A stretch of DNA of 64,000 nucleotides, from NCBI RefSeq assembly GCF_014873485.1, contig NZ_JADBDT010000001.1, positions 1,054,001 through 1,118,000 on the forward strand, in the 5' to 3' direction. Under the pieces are notes generated by a model. That model was not told where the DNA came from, made no database searches, and saw only the letters and a list, made by a program, of their open reading frames with translations. Shown one piece after another: positions 45,612-56,137 of the stretch. Every line of letters begins with the position of its first letter. Within the stretch, counting starts at the first letter, position 1. Position numbers and translations under genes: made by a program. This DNA comes from Sphingopyxis sp. OAS728. GTDB taxonomy: Bacteria > Pseudomonadota > Alphaproteobacteria > Sphingomonadales > Sphingomonadaceae.

Positions 45612-46130
45612 ATGAAAATCAAAACCGAAGCCGGCGAGCGCCATGTGCTCGCCATCACCGTCGACAACGAGGCCGGGGTGCTCGCCAAGATCACCGGGCT
45701 GTTCACCGCGCGCGGCTATAATATCGAAAGCCTGACGGTGGCCGATATTACCGCCGACCACGCCCTGTCGCGCATCACCATCGTCACCTCGGGCCCGCCG
45801 CCGATCATCGACCAGATCATCGCGCAGCTCGACCGGCTCGTGCCCGTGCACAAGGTCGTCGACCTCAACGACGCGGGCGAGGCGCATGTCGAGCGCGAAA
45901 TCGCGCTCGTAAAGGTCGCTGGCACCGGCGACAAACGCATCGAGGCGCTGCGCATGGCCGATGTCTTCCGCGCCAAGGTCGTCGACACGACGCTCACCAG
46001 CTTCATCTTCGAAATCACCGGGACGAGTGACAAGGTCGACCGCTTCATCGCGCTGATGCGCGAATGCGGGCTGGTCGAAGTCGGCCGCACCGGCGTCGTC
46101 GCCATCGCCCGCGGGTCGGAGGCGCTCTAG
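45612..46130 (+). CDS. ilvN: Acetolactate synthase small (regulatory) subunit
   Basis: Regulatory subunit of 172 residues that stimulates IlvB and confers valine feedback. It has an N-terminal ACT domain (LAITVDNEAGVLAKITGLFT, ARGYNIESLTV) and a C-terminal ALS-small domain (FRAKVVDTTLTSFIFEITG). It is five bases downstream of ilvB. A palindromic repeat separates it from ilvC. Confidence 0.95.
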   Translation: MKIKTEAGERHVLAITVDNEAGVLAKITGLFTARGYNIESLTVADITADHALSRITIVTSGPPPIIDQIIAQLDRLVPVHKVVDLNDAGEAHVEREIALVKVAGTGDKRIEALRMADVFRAKVVDTTLTSFIFEITGTSDKVDRFIALMRECGLVEVGRTGVVAIARGSEAL

Positions 46131-46159
46131 AGTTTTAACAGGAATGACGGTCCAACCTT

Positions 46160-47278
<1,119 letters not shown>

Positions 47279-47296
47279 TCCGACACCCCCTAATTT

Positions 47297-47403
47297 CGTC
47301 ATCCCCGCGAAAGCGGGGACCCAGCGCAAAAAAGAAGCTCACCCGCCGGGTGGCAATCTGAACGCAACGGCTGAACTGGGTTCCCGCTTTCGCGGGAATG
47401 ACG
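47297..47403. repeat. Dispersed palindrome type C (MITE-like)
   Basis: A 107-bp unit: left arm CGTCATCCCCGCGAAAGCGG and right arm CGCTTTCGCGGGAATGACG are inverted repeats of about 27 bp that continue into GACCCAG / CTGGGTT, with a 50-bp unrelated centre. It lies between ilvC and the next gene. Confidence 0.85.
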
Positions 47404-47416
47404 ATATAGGGGCTGC

Positions 47417-48037
47417 ATGGTAAACTCTTCCGTCGACGCCCACGACACCGATCTCTCCTTCGCCTGCGACTGCGGAACCGTCACCGGCGCGATGCGCGTC
47501 GTATCGGGCGAGGGCGACCATGTCGTCTGCCATTGCACCGATTGCCAGAACCTCACGCATCATCTCGGTCACGCGCAACTGCTCGACGCGCACGGCGGCA
47601 CACCGCTCTACCAGACACGCTGCGCACGGATGCGGATCGAGACCGGCCGGGAGCAGCTCGCCTGCCTCCACCTCACCGACGCGCCGACGCTGCGCTGGTA
47701 CGCCGCCTGCTGCCGCACCCCGCTGTTCAACACGTTCAAGAACGGCAAGCTCCCCTTCGTCACAATCCTGACCGCCGCCTGCGATCCCGCGCGGCGCGAA
47801 AGCGCATTCGGCGCGCCGCGCGGCCATCTCTTCACGCAAGACGCGATCGGCGACGCCAGCCACATACCCAAAATGGGCACGCCGACGCTGATGCGGCGCT
47901 TCTTCGTCCGCGCGATCAAGGACATCGTCTCGGGCGAGCGGCGGCGATCGCCGCTCTTCGACGCAAAAACCCTCGCCCCCATCGCCAAACCTCACCGATT
48001 GACCGACGAAGAAAAGCTTGCCCTGCCCCATCGCTGA
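47417..48037 (+). CDS. DUF6151 / GFA-like zinc-binding protein
   Basis: A 206-residue protein with a Mss4-like fold: CDCG near the N terminus, CHCTDCQNLTH, and CCRTPLFNT supply the Cys ligands of the glutathione-dependent formaldehyde-activating family. The closest group is DUF6151. The enzyme activity of this group is not established. The gene stands alone between a type C repeat and bioF. Confidence 0.72.
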   Translation: MVNSSVDAHDTDLSFACDCGTVTGAMRVVSGEGDHVVCHCTDCQNLTHHLGHAQLLDAHGGTPLYQTRCARMRIETGREQLACLHLTDAPTLRWYAACCRTPLFNTFKNGKLPFVTILTAACDPARRESAFGAPRGHLFTQDAIGDASHIPKMGTPTLMRRFFVRAIKDIVSGERRRSPLFDAKTLAPIAKPHRLTDEEKLALPHR

Positions 48038-48088
48038 GCCGGCACGCGCGGGTTTGTCATTTTCATCGGATGCCCTAAGGGAACCCCG

Positions 48089-49228
48089 ATGCCGGGTCCC
48101 TCTCCCTTCGCCGCGCACCACGCCGATCTCGCGGCGCTCGCGCATGACAGCCGCCGCCGCACCCTCGCGCCGCGCGCGGGCCGCGATTTCGCCTCGAACG
48201 ACTATCTCGGCCTCGCCGATAGCGAAGCGCTCCGCTCCGCGCTGGCCGCAGGCATCGAACGCGGCCTTCCCGCAGGCTCGGGCGGCTCGCGTCTGCTTCG
48301 CGGCAATCACGCCGAGCATGAAGCGCTCGAAGCGCACGCCGCGCGCCATTATGGCAGCGAGGCCGCACTCTTCTTCCCCACCGGTTTCGCCGCCAACGCC
48401 GCACTGTTCGCGACGCTCCCGCAGCGCGGTGACCTCGTCATCCACGACGCGCTGATCCACGCAAGCGCGCACGACGGCATGAAGCTCGGCCGCGCCAGCA
48501 CCATCGCCGCCGCACACAACGACGCGCAATCCTTCGACGATGCCATCACCCACTGGCGCGCAAGCGGTAACACCGGAACGCCGTGGATCGCGGTCGAAAG
48601 CCTCTACTCGATGGACGGCGACCGCGCCCCGCTCGCCGATCTCGCCGCCGTCGCCGACCGCCACGACGCCATCCTCGTCGTCGACGAAGCCCACGCGACC
48701 GGCGTCTTCGGCCCCGGCGGCGCAGGCCTCGCGCACGCCCTGCCGCGCCGCGACAACCTCATCACCCTCCACACCTGCGGCAAGGCTCTGGGCGCCGAGG
48801 GCGCGCTGCTCTGCGCCCCCGCGATTGCCACCGACTTCCTCGTCAACCGCGGCCGCCCCTTCATCTTCTCGACCGCGCCGTCGCCGCTGATGGCGTGGCT
48901 CGTCCGGCAGGCTATCGAGATCGTCGCGAACGAGCCCGAGCGGCAGGCGCGTCTCCACAGCCTCGTCCGTCACGCCGCCGAACGCCTCGTGCCGCTCGGC
49001 ATCCCCGCCAGCGGCACCCAGATCCTGCCCGTGATCATCGGCGACAACGACCGCACGATGCGCATCGCGGGCAGCCTGCAGGACGCGGGCTTCGACATTC
49101 GCGGCATCCGTCCGCCGACCGTGGCACAGGGAACCGCCCGCCTGCGCATCGCCATCACGCTCAATGTTGACGAGGATAACATCGACGACATGGCGGCCGC
49201 GCTCGCCGAAGCCATGGCCGCGGCATGA
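48089..49228 (+). CDS. bioF: 8-amino-7-oxononanoate synthase
   Basis: PLP-dependent condensation of pimeloyl thioester with alanine, 379 residues. Seen: [40 protein letters not shown] and the PLP lysine in [14 protein letters not shown] (canonical pattern SFSKALG varied). It starts the bioF-bioD-bioA operon; bioD overlaps it by four bases. bioB and bioC are not in the window. Confidence 0.94.
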   Translation: MPGPSPFAAHHADLAALAHDSRRRTLAPRAGRDFASNDYLGLADSEALRSALAAGIERGLPAGSGGSRLLRGNHAEHEALEAHAARHYGSEAALFFPTGFAANAALFATLPQRGDLVIHDALIHASAHDGMKLGRASTIAAAHNDAQSFDDAITHWRASGNTGTPWIAVESLYSMDGDRAPLADLAAVADRHDAILVVDEAHATGVFGPGGAGLAHALPRRDNLITLHTCGKALGAEGALLCAPAIATDFLVNRGRPFIFSTAPSPLMAWLVRQAIEIVANEPERQARLHSLVRHAAERLVPLGIPASGTQILPVIIGDNDRTMRIAGSLQDAGFDIRGIRPPTVAQGTARLRIAITLNVDEDNIDDMAAALAEAMAAA

Positions 49229-49833
49229 CGCGCTTCGTCGTCACCGGCACCGACACGGGCATCGGAAAAACCATCTTTTCCGCTGCTTTGGCGCAAGCGA
49301 CCGGCACGCCCTACTGGAAACCGATCCAGTCGGGCCTCGAAGAGGAAACCGACAGCGAGACCGTCGCGCGCCTCGCCGGCGTCCCGATCCGCCCCGAAGC
49401 CTACCGCCTCATCACCCCCGCCTCGCCGCATCTCGCCGCCGAAATTGACGGCGTTAACATCGACGTCGAAACGCTCTCCCCACCCCCCGGCGACCTGATC
49501 GTCGAAGGCGCCGGCGGTGCGCTCGTCCCGGTGACGCGCACGACGCTTTACGCCGACCTCTTCGTGAAATGGCAGGTCCCGGTGATCGTCTGCGCGCGCA
49601 CCGCACTCGGCACGATCAACCACAGCCTGCTCACGATCGAAGCGCTCAAGGCGCGCGGCGTCCCGATCCACGGCCTCGCCTTCCTCGGCGACGCGGTGGA
49701 GGACAGCGAGGCGATCATATCCGAGATTTCGGGCGTCCGCCGCTTGGGCCGCCTGCCGATCATCGATCCGCTGAACAGCGAAACCCTCTCGAAGGCCTTC
49801 GCCGCCGGTTTCGATCGCACGGATTTCGCATGA
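49225..49833 (+). CDS. bioD: Dethiobiotin synthetase
   Basis: ATP-dependent ureido ring closure, 202 residues. The P-loop is [15 protein letters not shown], with the substrate segment [14 protein letters not shown] and the [10 protein letters not shown] motif. It overlaps bioF by four bases and bioA by four bases, so the three genes are translationally coupled. Confidence 0.95.
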   Translation: MTRFVVTGTDTGIGKTIFSAALAQATGTPYWKPIQSGLEEETDSETVARLAGVPIRPEAYRLITPASPHLAAEIDGVNIDVETLSPPPGDLIVEGAGGALVPVTRTTLYADLFVKWQVPVIVCARTALGTINHSLLTIEALKARGVPIHGLAFLGDAVEDSEAIISEISGVRRLGRLPIIDPLNSETLSKAFAAGFDRTDFA

Positions 49834-51077
49834 CATCCCCCGTCTGGCACCCCTTCACCCAGCACGGCCTCGGCGACCCCATCCCGCTGATTTCGCATGC
49901 CAAAGACGCCAAACTCTACGCGCCCGACGGCCAAAGCTGGATCGACGCCATCTCGTCATGGTGGGTCACCACCCACGGCCACGCGCACCCGCGCATCATG
50001 GCCGCAATCCGCGCCCAGACCGAAAAGCTCGACCAACTCATCTTCGCCGGCTGGACGCACGAGCCCGCCGAGACTCTCGCCGCCGAACTGGTCCGCATCA
50101 CCCCGGACCCGCTGACGCGCGTCTTCTTCTCGGACTCGGGCTCGACCAGCGTCGAGGTCGCGCTCAAGATGGCGCTAGGCTATTGGTACAACATCGGCGA
50201 GCCGCGCAGCCGCATCCTCGTCCTCGAACATAGCTATCATGGCGACACGATCGGGACGATGTCGGTGGGCGAACGCGGCGTCTACAACCGCGCCTGGCAG
50301 CCTTTGCTCTTCGACGTCGACACCATCCCCTTCCCTTACGAAGGTTTGGAGCAAGCCACGCTCGACGCGCTCGAAGCCGCCTGCTCGGCCAAACCCGCCG
50401 CCTTCATCGTCGAACCCTTGATCCTCGGCGCCGGCGGCATGCTGATCTACCCCGCGTGGGTGCTGGCCGAGATGCGCAGCATCTGCGCGCGCCACAATGT
50501 CCTCTTCATCGCCGACGAGGTGATGACCGGCTGGGGCCGCACCGGCACGCGCTTCGCCTGCGATCAGGCCGGCGTCATCCCCGACATCGTCTGCCTGTCG
50601 AAGGGCCTCACGGGCGGCAGCCTGCCGCTCGCGGTCACACTCTGCATCGAGCCGATCTTCGCAGCGCATTTCTCGACCGACCGCGCCAAGACCTTCTATC
50701 ATTCGTCGAGCTATACCGCGAACCCGATCGCCTGCGCCGCCGCGAACGCGAACCTCGAAATCTGGCGCGACGAGCCCGTCCAGCAACGCATCGACACCCT
50801 CGCCGACGCGCAGGCGGCGCACCTCTCGCTCCTCAGCCACGACCCGCGCGCGCAAAACCCACGCCGCCTCGGAACAATCGCCGCACTCGACATCGTGGTT
50901 CCGGACAGCGGCTATCTCTCGAACCTCGCCCCGCGCCTGATCGCCTTCTATCGCGACCACGGCGTCCTCCTCCGCCCGCTCGGCAACACGCTCTACGTCA
51001 TGCCGCCCTATTGCATCACGCCGGACGAACTCGCGCAGGTGTGGAGCGCCATAAAGGCATCGCTCGACGCCGTGTAA
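49830..51077 (+). CDS. bioA: Adenosylmethionine-8-amino-7-oxononanoate aminotransferase
   Basis: Class III PLP aminotransferase of 415 residues that uses SAM as amino donor. WHPFTQH at the N terminus, [15 protein letters not shown], the metal-like Asp region [15 protein letters not shown] and the PLP lysine in [13 protein letters not shown] are present. It is the last gene of the bio operon and ends seven bases from the convergent msrC. Confidence 0.95.
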   Translation: MTSPVWHPFTQHGLGDPIPLISHAKDAKLYAPDGQSWIDAISSWWVTTHGHAHPRIMAAIRAQTEKLDQLIFAGWTHEPAETLAAELVRITPDPLTRVFFSDSGSTSVEVALKMALGYWYNIGEPRSRILVLEHSYHGDTIGTMSVGERGVYNRAWQPLLFDVDTIPFPYEGLEQATLDALEAACSAKPAAFIVEPLILGAGGMLIYPAWVLAEMRSICARHNVLFIADEVMTGWGRTGTRFACDQAGVIPDIVCLSKGLTGGSLPLAVTLCIEPIFAAHFSTDRAKTFYHSSSYTANPIACAAANANLEIWRDEPVQQRIDTLADAQAAHLSLLSHDPRAQNPRRLGTIAALDIVVPDSGYLSNLAPRLIAFYRDHGVLLRPLGNTLYVMPPYCITPDELAQVWSAIKASLDAV

Positions 51078-51084
51078 AGCGAGG

Positions 51085-51573
51085 CTAGGAAGCCAGCGCG
51101 CTCGCGATCCGTGCGACGAGCGCTTCGGCGCCCGCCTGATCGGCGGCGGCGAAGCGTCCGGCGACCGGGCTGTCGAGGTCGAGCACGCCGACCAGCCGGT
51201 CGCCCGCGATGACCGGCACGACGAGCTCGCTGCGGCTGTCGGCGTCGCACGCGATATGGCCGGGAAAGGCGTGGACATCGTCGACGCGCTGCGTCGCGCG
51301 AAGGCGCGCGGCCGCCCCGCACACGCCCTTGTCGAGCGGAATGCGGATGCACGCCGCCTTGCCCTGGAACGGCCCGAGCACCAGCTCCTGCCCGTCGAAG
51401 CGGTAAAAGCCCGCCCAGTTGAGATCGGGGATCGCCTGCCAGATCAGCGCCGCGATGTTCGCCATATTGGCGATGCCGTCGGGCTCGCCCGCGACGAGCG
51501 CCGCGGCGGCGTCGCCCGCCTCGGCCCACAGCGCAGCGGGATCGGTGGCGGAGAAGGACAGCGCATAGCTCAT
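51085..51573 (-). CDS. msrC: Free methionine-(R)-sulfoxide reductase (GAF domain)
   Basis: Reduces free methionine-R-sulfoxide. It is 162 residues, a single GAF domain with the three conserved Cys: QGKAACIRIPLDKGVCG and FPGHIACDADSRSE. The ATG at 51573 shares a base with the stop of the peptidase gene (TAATG), so the two are coupled. Confidence 0.92.
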   Translation of the reverse strand: MSYALSFSATDPAALWAEAGDAAAALVAGEPDGIANMANIAALIWQAIPDLNWAGFYRFDGQELVLGPFQGKAACIRIPLDKGVCGAAARLRATQRVDDVHAFPGHIACDADSRSELVVPVIAGDRLVGVLDLDSPVAGRFAAADQAGAEALVARIASALAS

Positions 51574-53732
51574 TATTCGACGCTCAGCCCCGTCCACTTC
51601 GCCGCAAAGGCATATTTGTCGGCCGCCTCGGCGATGATCTTGTCGGTCGGCTTGCCGCTGCCATGGCCCGCGCGCGTCTCGACACGGATCAGGTGCGGTT
51701 TGTCGCCCGCCTTCGCATGCTGGAGCGCGGCGGTATATTTGAAGCTGTGCCCCGGCACGACGCGGTCGTCGGTGTCGGCGGTCGTCACCAGCACCGCCGG
51801 ATAGGCCGTGCCATCCTTGATATTATGATAGGGCGAATAGGCGAGCAAATTCTTGAAATCGCCTTCCTTCGACGGATAGCCATAATCGTCGACCCAGTAA
51901 CGCCCCGCAGTGAAGCGGTCGAAGCGCAGCATGTCCATCACGCCAACCGCGGGCAGCGCCGCGGCGAACAGGTCGGGGCGCTGGTTGGTCACCGCGCCGA
52001 CGAGCAGCCCGCCGTTCGACCCGCCCTCGATCGCGACCTGGCCCTTGCCCGCAATGCCTTGGGCAATCAGATATTCGCCCGCGGCGATGAAGTCGTCGAA
52101 GACATTCTGCTTCTTGTCGAGCCGCCCGGCGTCGTGCCACGCCTTGCCATATTCGCCGCCACCGCGCAGGTTCGCGATCGCGAGCACGCCGCCCTTGTCG
52201 ACCCACGCGAGGCGGGTCGGCGAGAAGGCGGGGGTCATCGAGACGTTGAAGCCGCCATAGCCGTAAAGCAGCGTCGGCGACCCCTTGCTACGGTCGAGCC
52301 CCTTCTTCATCACGACGAACATCGGCACTTCGGTGCCGTCCTTCGATTTATAGAAACGCTGTTCGACCGAGAAATCCGACGGTTTGAACGTCAGTTTCGG
52401 CTCGGCGAAAATCTCGCTCTTCCCGGTCTGCGTGTCGAAACGATAGATCGTCGTCGGGCGCGCATAGCTCGAAAAGCTGTAGAAGGTTTCGGGGTCGCTC
52501 GACTTGCCGCCGAACCCCGTCGCCGCGCCGATGTCGGCGAGCTTGATATTGGCGATCGGCTTACCGTCCAATGCCACCATCCGCGCCTCCGACTTCGCAT
52601 CGCCGAGGTAAGAGAGGATCAGGCGATTGCCGACGCGCGACGCGCCGACCAACGTCGCCTCATTCTCGCCGACCAGCTGCGTCAGCTCGCCGGGCTTCCG
52701 GATATCCAGCGACACGATGCGCCCGCGCGGCGCCCCCTTGTTGGTGACAAAGGTGAAGCGCGTGCCCTCGTTGGTCACATATTCCCAGTTGTTCGCGAAA
52801 TCGTCGACGAGCACGATCGGCTTCGCGCCGGGCTTGCCCACCGGATGCAGCGTCAGCCCAAATCGTTCGTCGGTGCCTTCGGACGAGACGACGAGCAGAT
52901 ATTTGCCGTCGTCGGTGACGACCGCGCTGTTGTTGAGCTTCGGCTTGTCGGGGGTCGCGTGGATCAGCACATCGGCGCTCTGCGGCGTCCCGAGCTTGTG
53001 GAAATAGACGCTGTGGTTTTCGTTCAAGGACTGGAACGCCGCGCCCTCGGCGGGCTCGGGGAAGCGCGAATAATAAAAGCCGCTGCCGTCCTTCGCCCAA
53101 TCGAGCGCCGAAAACTTCACCCAGCGCACCTCGTCGGACAGATCCTGCCCGGTCGCGACATCCTTGACGCGCACGATGCGCCAATCGGTGCCGCCGTCTT
53201 GCACCGAATAGAGGAGATACTTGCCATCCTCCGACGGATTCCATTCGCCAAGCGCGGTGGCGCCATCCTTGGCCCAGCTATTGGGGTCGATCAGCACGCG
53301 CCCTTCGCCCTTCAGCCCCTCACGGACATAGAGCACCGACTGCGGCTGCAGCCCGTCATTGCGCGTATAGAAATAACGCGTCCCGGCCTTGGTCGGCAGC
53401 CCGAAGCGCTCGTAATTGTATAGCTCGGTCATCCGCTTCTTGAACATATCGCGGCCGGGCAGCGTCTCCAGATAGCTGTCGGTGACCTTGTTCTGCGCCG
53501 CGACCCAGTCGGCGACCTTCGGATTGACGCGGACGTCATCCTCCAGCCAGCGATAGGGATCGGCGACGTCGACCCCGAACTGCGGATCGACCGTGTCGCC
53601 GCGTGCCGTATCGGGATAGGCCAAGGCCTTGGCCGTCGCCGATGCCGCCGCGGCATCGGCCGCCTGCGCTGCACCCGGAATCATCGTCAGGAGGGCCAGC
53701 GCCAGCGGCGCGGACGGGGTTTTACGGGGCAT
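51573..53732 (-). CDS. Prolyl oligopeptidase (S9A), secreted
   Basis: A serine peptidase of 719 residues cutting after proline in short peptides. A signal peptide (ending GAAQAAD) makes it periplasmic. It has an N-terminal beta-propeller (PDTARGDTVDPQFGVDVADPY is near its start) and a C-terminal alpha/beta-hydrolase domain with the nucleophile in EGGSNGGLL, Asp in TADTDDRV and His in RAGHGSGKP. Start 53732 is preceded by AAAGAGG. It heads a two-gene operon with msrC. Confidence 0.92.
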   Translation of the reverse strand: MPRKTPSAPLALALLTMIPGAAQAADAAAASATAKALAYPDTARGDTVDPQFGVDVADPYRWLEDDVRVNPKVADWVAAQNKVTDSYLETLPGRDMFKKRMTELYNYERFGLPTKAGTRYFYTRNDGLQPQSVLYVREGLKGEGRVLIDPNSWAKDGATALGEWNPSEDGKYLLYSVQDGGTDWRIVRVKDVATGQDLSDEVRWVKFSALDWAKDGSGFYYSRFPEPAEGAAFQSLNENHSVYFHKLGTPQSADVLIHATPDKPKLNNSAVVTDDGKYLLVVSSEGTDERFGLTLHPVGKPGAKPIVLVDDFANNWEYVTNEGTRFTFVTNKGAPRGRIVSLDIRKPGELTQLVGENEATLVGASRVGNRLILSYLGDAKSEARMVALDGKPIANIKLADIGAATGFGGKSSDPETFYSFSSYARPTTIYRFDTQTGKSEIFAEPKLTFKPSDFSVEQRFYKSKDGTEVPMFVVMKKGLDRSKGSPTLLYGYGGFNVSMTPAFSPTRLAWVDKGGVLAIANLRGGGEYGKAWHDAGRLDKKQNVFDDFIAAGEYLIAQGIAGKGQVAIEGGSNGGLLVGAVTNQRPDLFAAALPAVGVMDMLRFDRFTAGRYWVDDYGYPSKEGDFKNLLAYSPYHNIKDGTAYPAVLVTTADTDDRVVPGHSFKYTAALQHAKAGDKPHLIRVETRAGHGSGKPTDKIIAEAADKYAFAAKWTGLSVE

Positions 53733-53863
53733 GGCAAGGCGACCTCTTTTCTGGGGAAATTTTCGTGCGCCGATATGTAAGCATCGGCAAGAGACGGGCA
53801 AGGGGATTTGATGGCGGCCCGAACGGCAGGCGTGGGCTTCTCTGAAGTACGTGTCGGCCGCCT

Positions 53864-54556
53864 TTACCGAATCTCCGTCGAGAAGAGTCGTTTGAAATCG
53901 CCGAGCGGTATGCCCTCGGCCCGGAAACGAAGTTTCCGGCGGATTTTCTGAAAGTTGTTCAGCCACGGCAATCGCGTGCCAATGCCCTTCGTCACGCGGT
54001 CTCTCGTCAAATGGATTGCGACGCTCTTAACCGCGTGCCCGGGACCGAATGTCGCGGAAAAATCGTCAGGCAGGACGCGCCGGATCGAGGCCGGATCCGC
54101 TGTATCACCGAAGACCGCAATGATCGGATATTCGGCCGGGGCAATTTCGGCCGACTCCAGAACATTCCTTCGGCGGGCAATTCTTCGTGCACTCTCGACG
54201 ATATCGCTCCGAAAAGCCGGATCGAGCGCCAGCATCGACATTCCTGCTAGGTCACCATAAATATTTCCGGTCTTCAGAAGAGCAAAGAGGGTTGCGCCAC
54301 TCGGCAGATCGACCATCAGTGCTTCACCGCGGACATCCCAGACATGATTCTTTCCCGAAGGATTTATTCCGAGCCGGTAAAACGCGCGCACTTCGTACAC
54401 CGACGTGCCGGCCCAGGGTCCGGACGGCGTATCGACCTCTACAGTCATGCGAAAACGATAGGCGGAGCCGGTGCCGATATAGCGAAGCGAAAGGACCGGG
54501 AGGATCACGGCAAGTGCTAGAAGATTCAATAAGCTGCGCCAGCGCATTGCAATCAT
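53864..54556 (-). CDS. Hypothetical protein with N-terminal anchor
   Basis: A 230-residue protein with one N-terminal hydrophobic helix (SLLNLLALAVILPVLSL) and a soluble remainder, probably periplasmic. I recognise no domain. AAGGAGA fits best with the second ATG (54547), but the first (54556) is also possible. Base composition is less GC-rich than the flanks, and the gene lies between prolyl oligopeptidase and another orphan gene, which suggests an accessory insertion. Confidence 0.55.
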   Translation of the reverse strand: MIAMRWRSLLNLLALAVILPVLSLRYIGTGSAYRFRMTVEVDTPSGPWAGTSVYEVRAFYRLGINPSGKNHVWDVRGEALMVDLPSGATLFALLKTGNIYGDLAGMSMLALDPAFRSDIVESARRIARRRNVLESAEIAPAEYPIIAVFGDTADPASIRRVLPDDFSATFGPGHAVKSVAIHLTRDRVTKGIGTRLPWLNNFQKIRRKLRFRAEGIPLGDFKRLFSTEIR

Positions 54557-54760
54557 TCTCCTTCTGCGACGTGCTGATCAATGGACGCCACAAGCTTTGG
54601 ATCAACCACTTCCTTGCGCACGAATAATCCGGTTGTATGCGATGAAGTTTAACGTCCGCTTCCCACCCCTTTTGCGGCCATTCGCTCAATGACCGGAAGC
54701 AACCAATTGCGGACATCGGTTTTGGATGTATCCTCCGCTAGATGTTTGGGGGAGCGACCG

Positions 54761-55228
54761 ATGATCGGCAGGCGAAAGGCAATCACAGTAGCGGCGTGCG
54801 CGACGTTTATGCCGGGAACGGCACTGTCTTGTCAGATATCATCGCCTCGCCCCAACCCTGTATTTGATAGGCAGGCGCAAGAAAAACGTTTGAGATTAGT
54901 CGAAAGCTTTTTTGAGAAGATCGATCGGGCAAGGTCGTTCGAAGAAATCGAGCGCTCGACCGCGAGCATGCGACGGGCCAGTTTTCGGTGGCCCGCTCCG
55001 CAACCAACCCGACTGTTGGAAGCCATTCCAGTGGGCGATCTGGTGATTGCTCGCGCGCGAGGTATTGAAGCGACGCCCGAGAATGAGTGCAATCCGTTCG
55101 TCACGGTCCACGCTTACTACTCGTTCCATTTCGACCAAGACCAGATCGCTCTGATGAATACGATTAGCTATGGCGCTCTCTGGCCCGCCCCGGAGCTACC
55201 GGAGGCTATTTCGCTGAAACGAGACTAA
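54761..55228 (+). CDS. Hypothetical secreted protein
   Basis: A 155-residue protein read from 54761, where GGGGGAGCGACCG precedes the ATG. The N terminus looks like a signal peptide (RRKAITVAACATFMPGTALSC), possibly a weak lipobox at the Cys. The mature part is charged, with no motif I recognise. It is divergent from the 54556 gene and shares its lower GC content. Nothing else is seen in the 237 bases after it apart from a doubtful short minus-strand ORF. Confidence 0.5.
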   Translation: MIGRRKAITVAACATFMPGTALSCQISSPRPNPVFDRQAQEKRLRLVESFFEKIDRARSFEEIERSTASMRRASFRWPAPQPTRLLEAIPVGDLVIARARGIEATPENECNPFVTVHAYYSFHFDQDQIALMNTISYGALWPAPELPEAISLKRD

Positions 55229-55465
55229 GTCGCTCTTGAGCAGCCGCCTCCAGCATCCGCTTTCCACCCCATACCCGCCCATCCGCCGCGAGCCACAGCA
55301 TAAGGCCTTGGCTTTTCCCGCTCGATACCCATTTGAAGGCCATCGGCCCGCCAGCCCGCTCTCGCCCCCCCCCTTTCTCGCCCCGCGCGGAGGGCTCGCA
55401 AGACAGGTTCGGCTTAGGTTCATCTGCGCGCGCCAATCTGCGTCGCGGGGATCCGGGGCCTGGGA

Positions 55466-55888
55466 ATGCGATTGATAATGAAGAATAAAGCCGGCCTCCT
55501 CCTCCCCCTCTTCGCGGCGCTCGCCTTCGCCGCCCCCGCGCTCGCGCAGAACGACAGCTCGCTCGCGCAGTCGGGCGAGCCACCGCAACGCACCTCGGTC
55601 CTCTACACCTATGGCGACGAACCCTGCCCCGAACCCAAGGGCGACGAGATCGTCGTCTGCGCGCAGCAGCCCGAAACCGAACGCTACCGCGTGCCCAAGC
55701 AATTGCGCGAGGAAATCAAGGACGATGTTCCCGCCGGCGGCGGCAGCTGGGCCTCGGCGGTCGAGGGGTATGACAATGTCGCCCGCGCCACGCGTCCGGG
55801 TAGTTGCTCGCCCGTCGGCACCTACGGCTTCACCGGCTGCGCCGCCGCCGCGATGCGCGAGTGGTTCGAGGCGCGCCGCGCACCCTGA
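55466..55888 (+). CDS. Hypothetical secreted protein
   Basis: A 140-residue secreted protein with a signal peptide (ending APALAQ) and a short mature part with Cys in EPCPEPKGDEIVVCAQQPETE and SCSPVGTYGFTGC, likely disulfide-linked. The EIVVCAQ-type segment is frequent in sphingomonad secreted proteins of unknown role. Start 55466 or the second Met at 55478. It stands alone. Confidence 0.65.
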   Translation: MRLIMKNKAGLLLPLFAALAFAAPALAQNDSSLAQSGEPPQRTSVLYTYGDEPCPEPKGDEIVVCAQQPETERYRVPKQLREEIKDDVPAGGGSWASAVEGYDNVARATRPGSCSPVGTYGFTGCAAAAMREWFEARRAP

Positions 55889-55946
55889 CGCTTGGCGCTA
55901 TGCGTTGTGAAAGGCGCAACTCCCGATCGAACTCGGCTCGTCGCAT

Positions 55947-55964
55947 ATACCCCGCGCGGGGTAT
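55947..55964. promoter_or_regulatory. 18-bp perfect palindrome, CsoR-like
   Basis: ATACCCCGCGCGGGGTAT. The TACCCC-n-GGGGTA form resembles operators of the CsoR/RcnR/CstR family. It lies in the 249-bp convergent gap between the 55466 gene and the LuxR-type gene, so no obvious target is next to it. It has no T-tract. Confidence 0.4.
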
Positions 55965-56109
55965 GCCGCCTTCGTAAATCGCTGATATCGGGCCCGTCGG
56001 AGGGATTTGATTGTGTGGGGGCAATCGAAAACCGGGCGTGGTCACACCCGTGGCACTGACGTCCGGCTGGGGGATATCGGCGGCTAGCGACCCGCCGTCG
56101 GTATCCTTT

Positions 56110-56137
56110 CCCCACCACTCCTTTTCCCCACCACTCC
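56110..56137. repeat. Short tandem duplication at the end of a LuxR-type gene
   Basis: CCCCACCACTCCTTTT followed directly by CCCCACCACTCC. The second unit ends at the stop codon of the minus-strand regulator. Confidence 0.7.

Noticed and set aside
47339..48973. A 544-codon minus-strand ORF over the GFA-like gene and bioF
   Set aside because: It crosses two real genes and a repeat on the other strand, with no recognisable domain.
55206..55343. A 45-codon minus-strand ORF starting MAFKWVSSGK in the 55229-55465 gap
   Set aside because: The protein looks plausible and begins after a G-rich stretch, but it overlaps the end of the 54761 gene and I know no family; evidence is too weak.
55822..56118. 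Short minus-strand ORFs in the convergent gap near the 18-bp palindrome
   Set aside because: No consistent start, ribosome-binding site or domain, and several frames are equally open.
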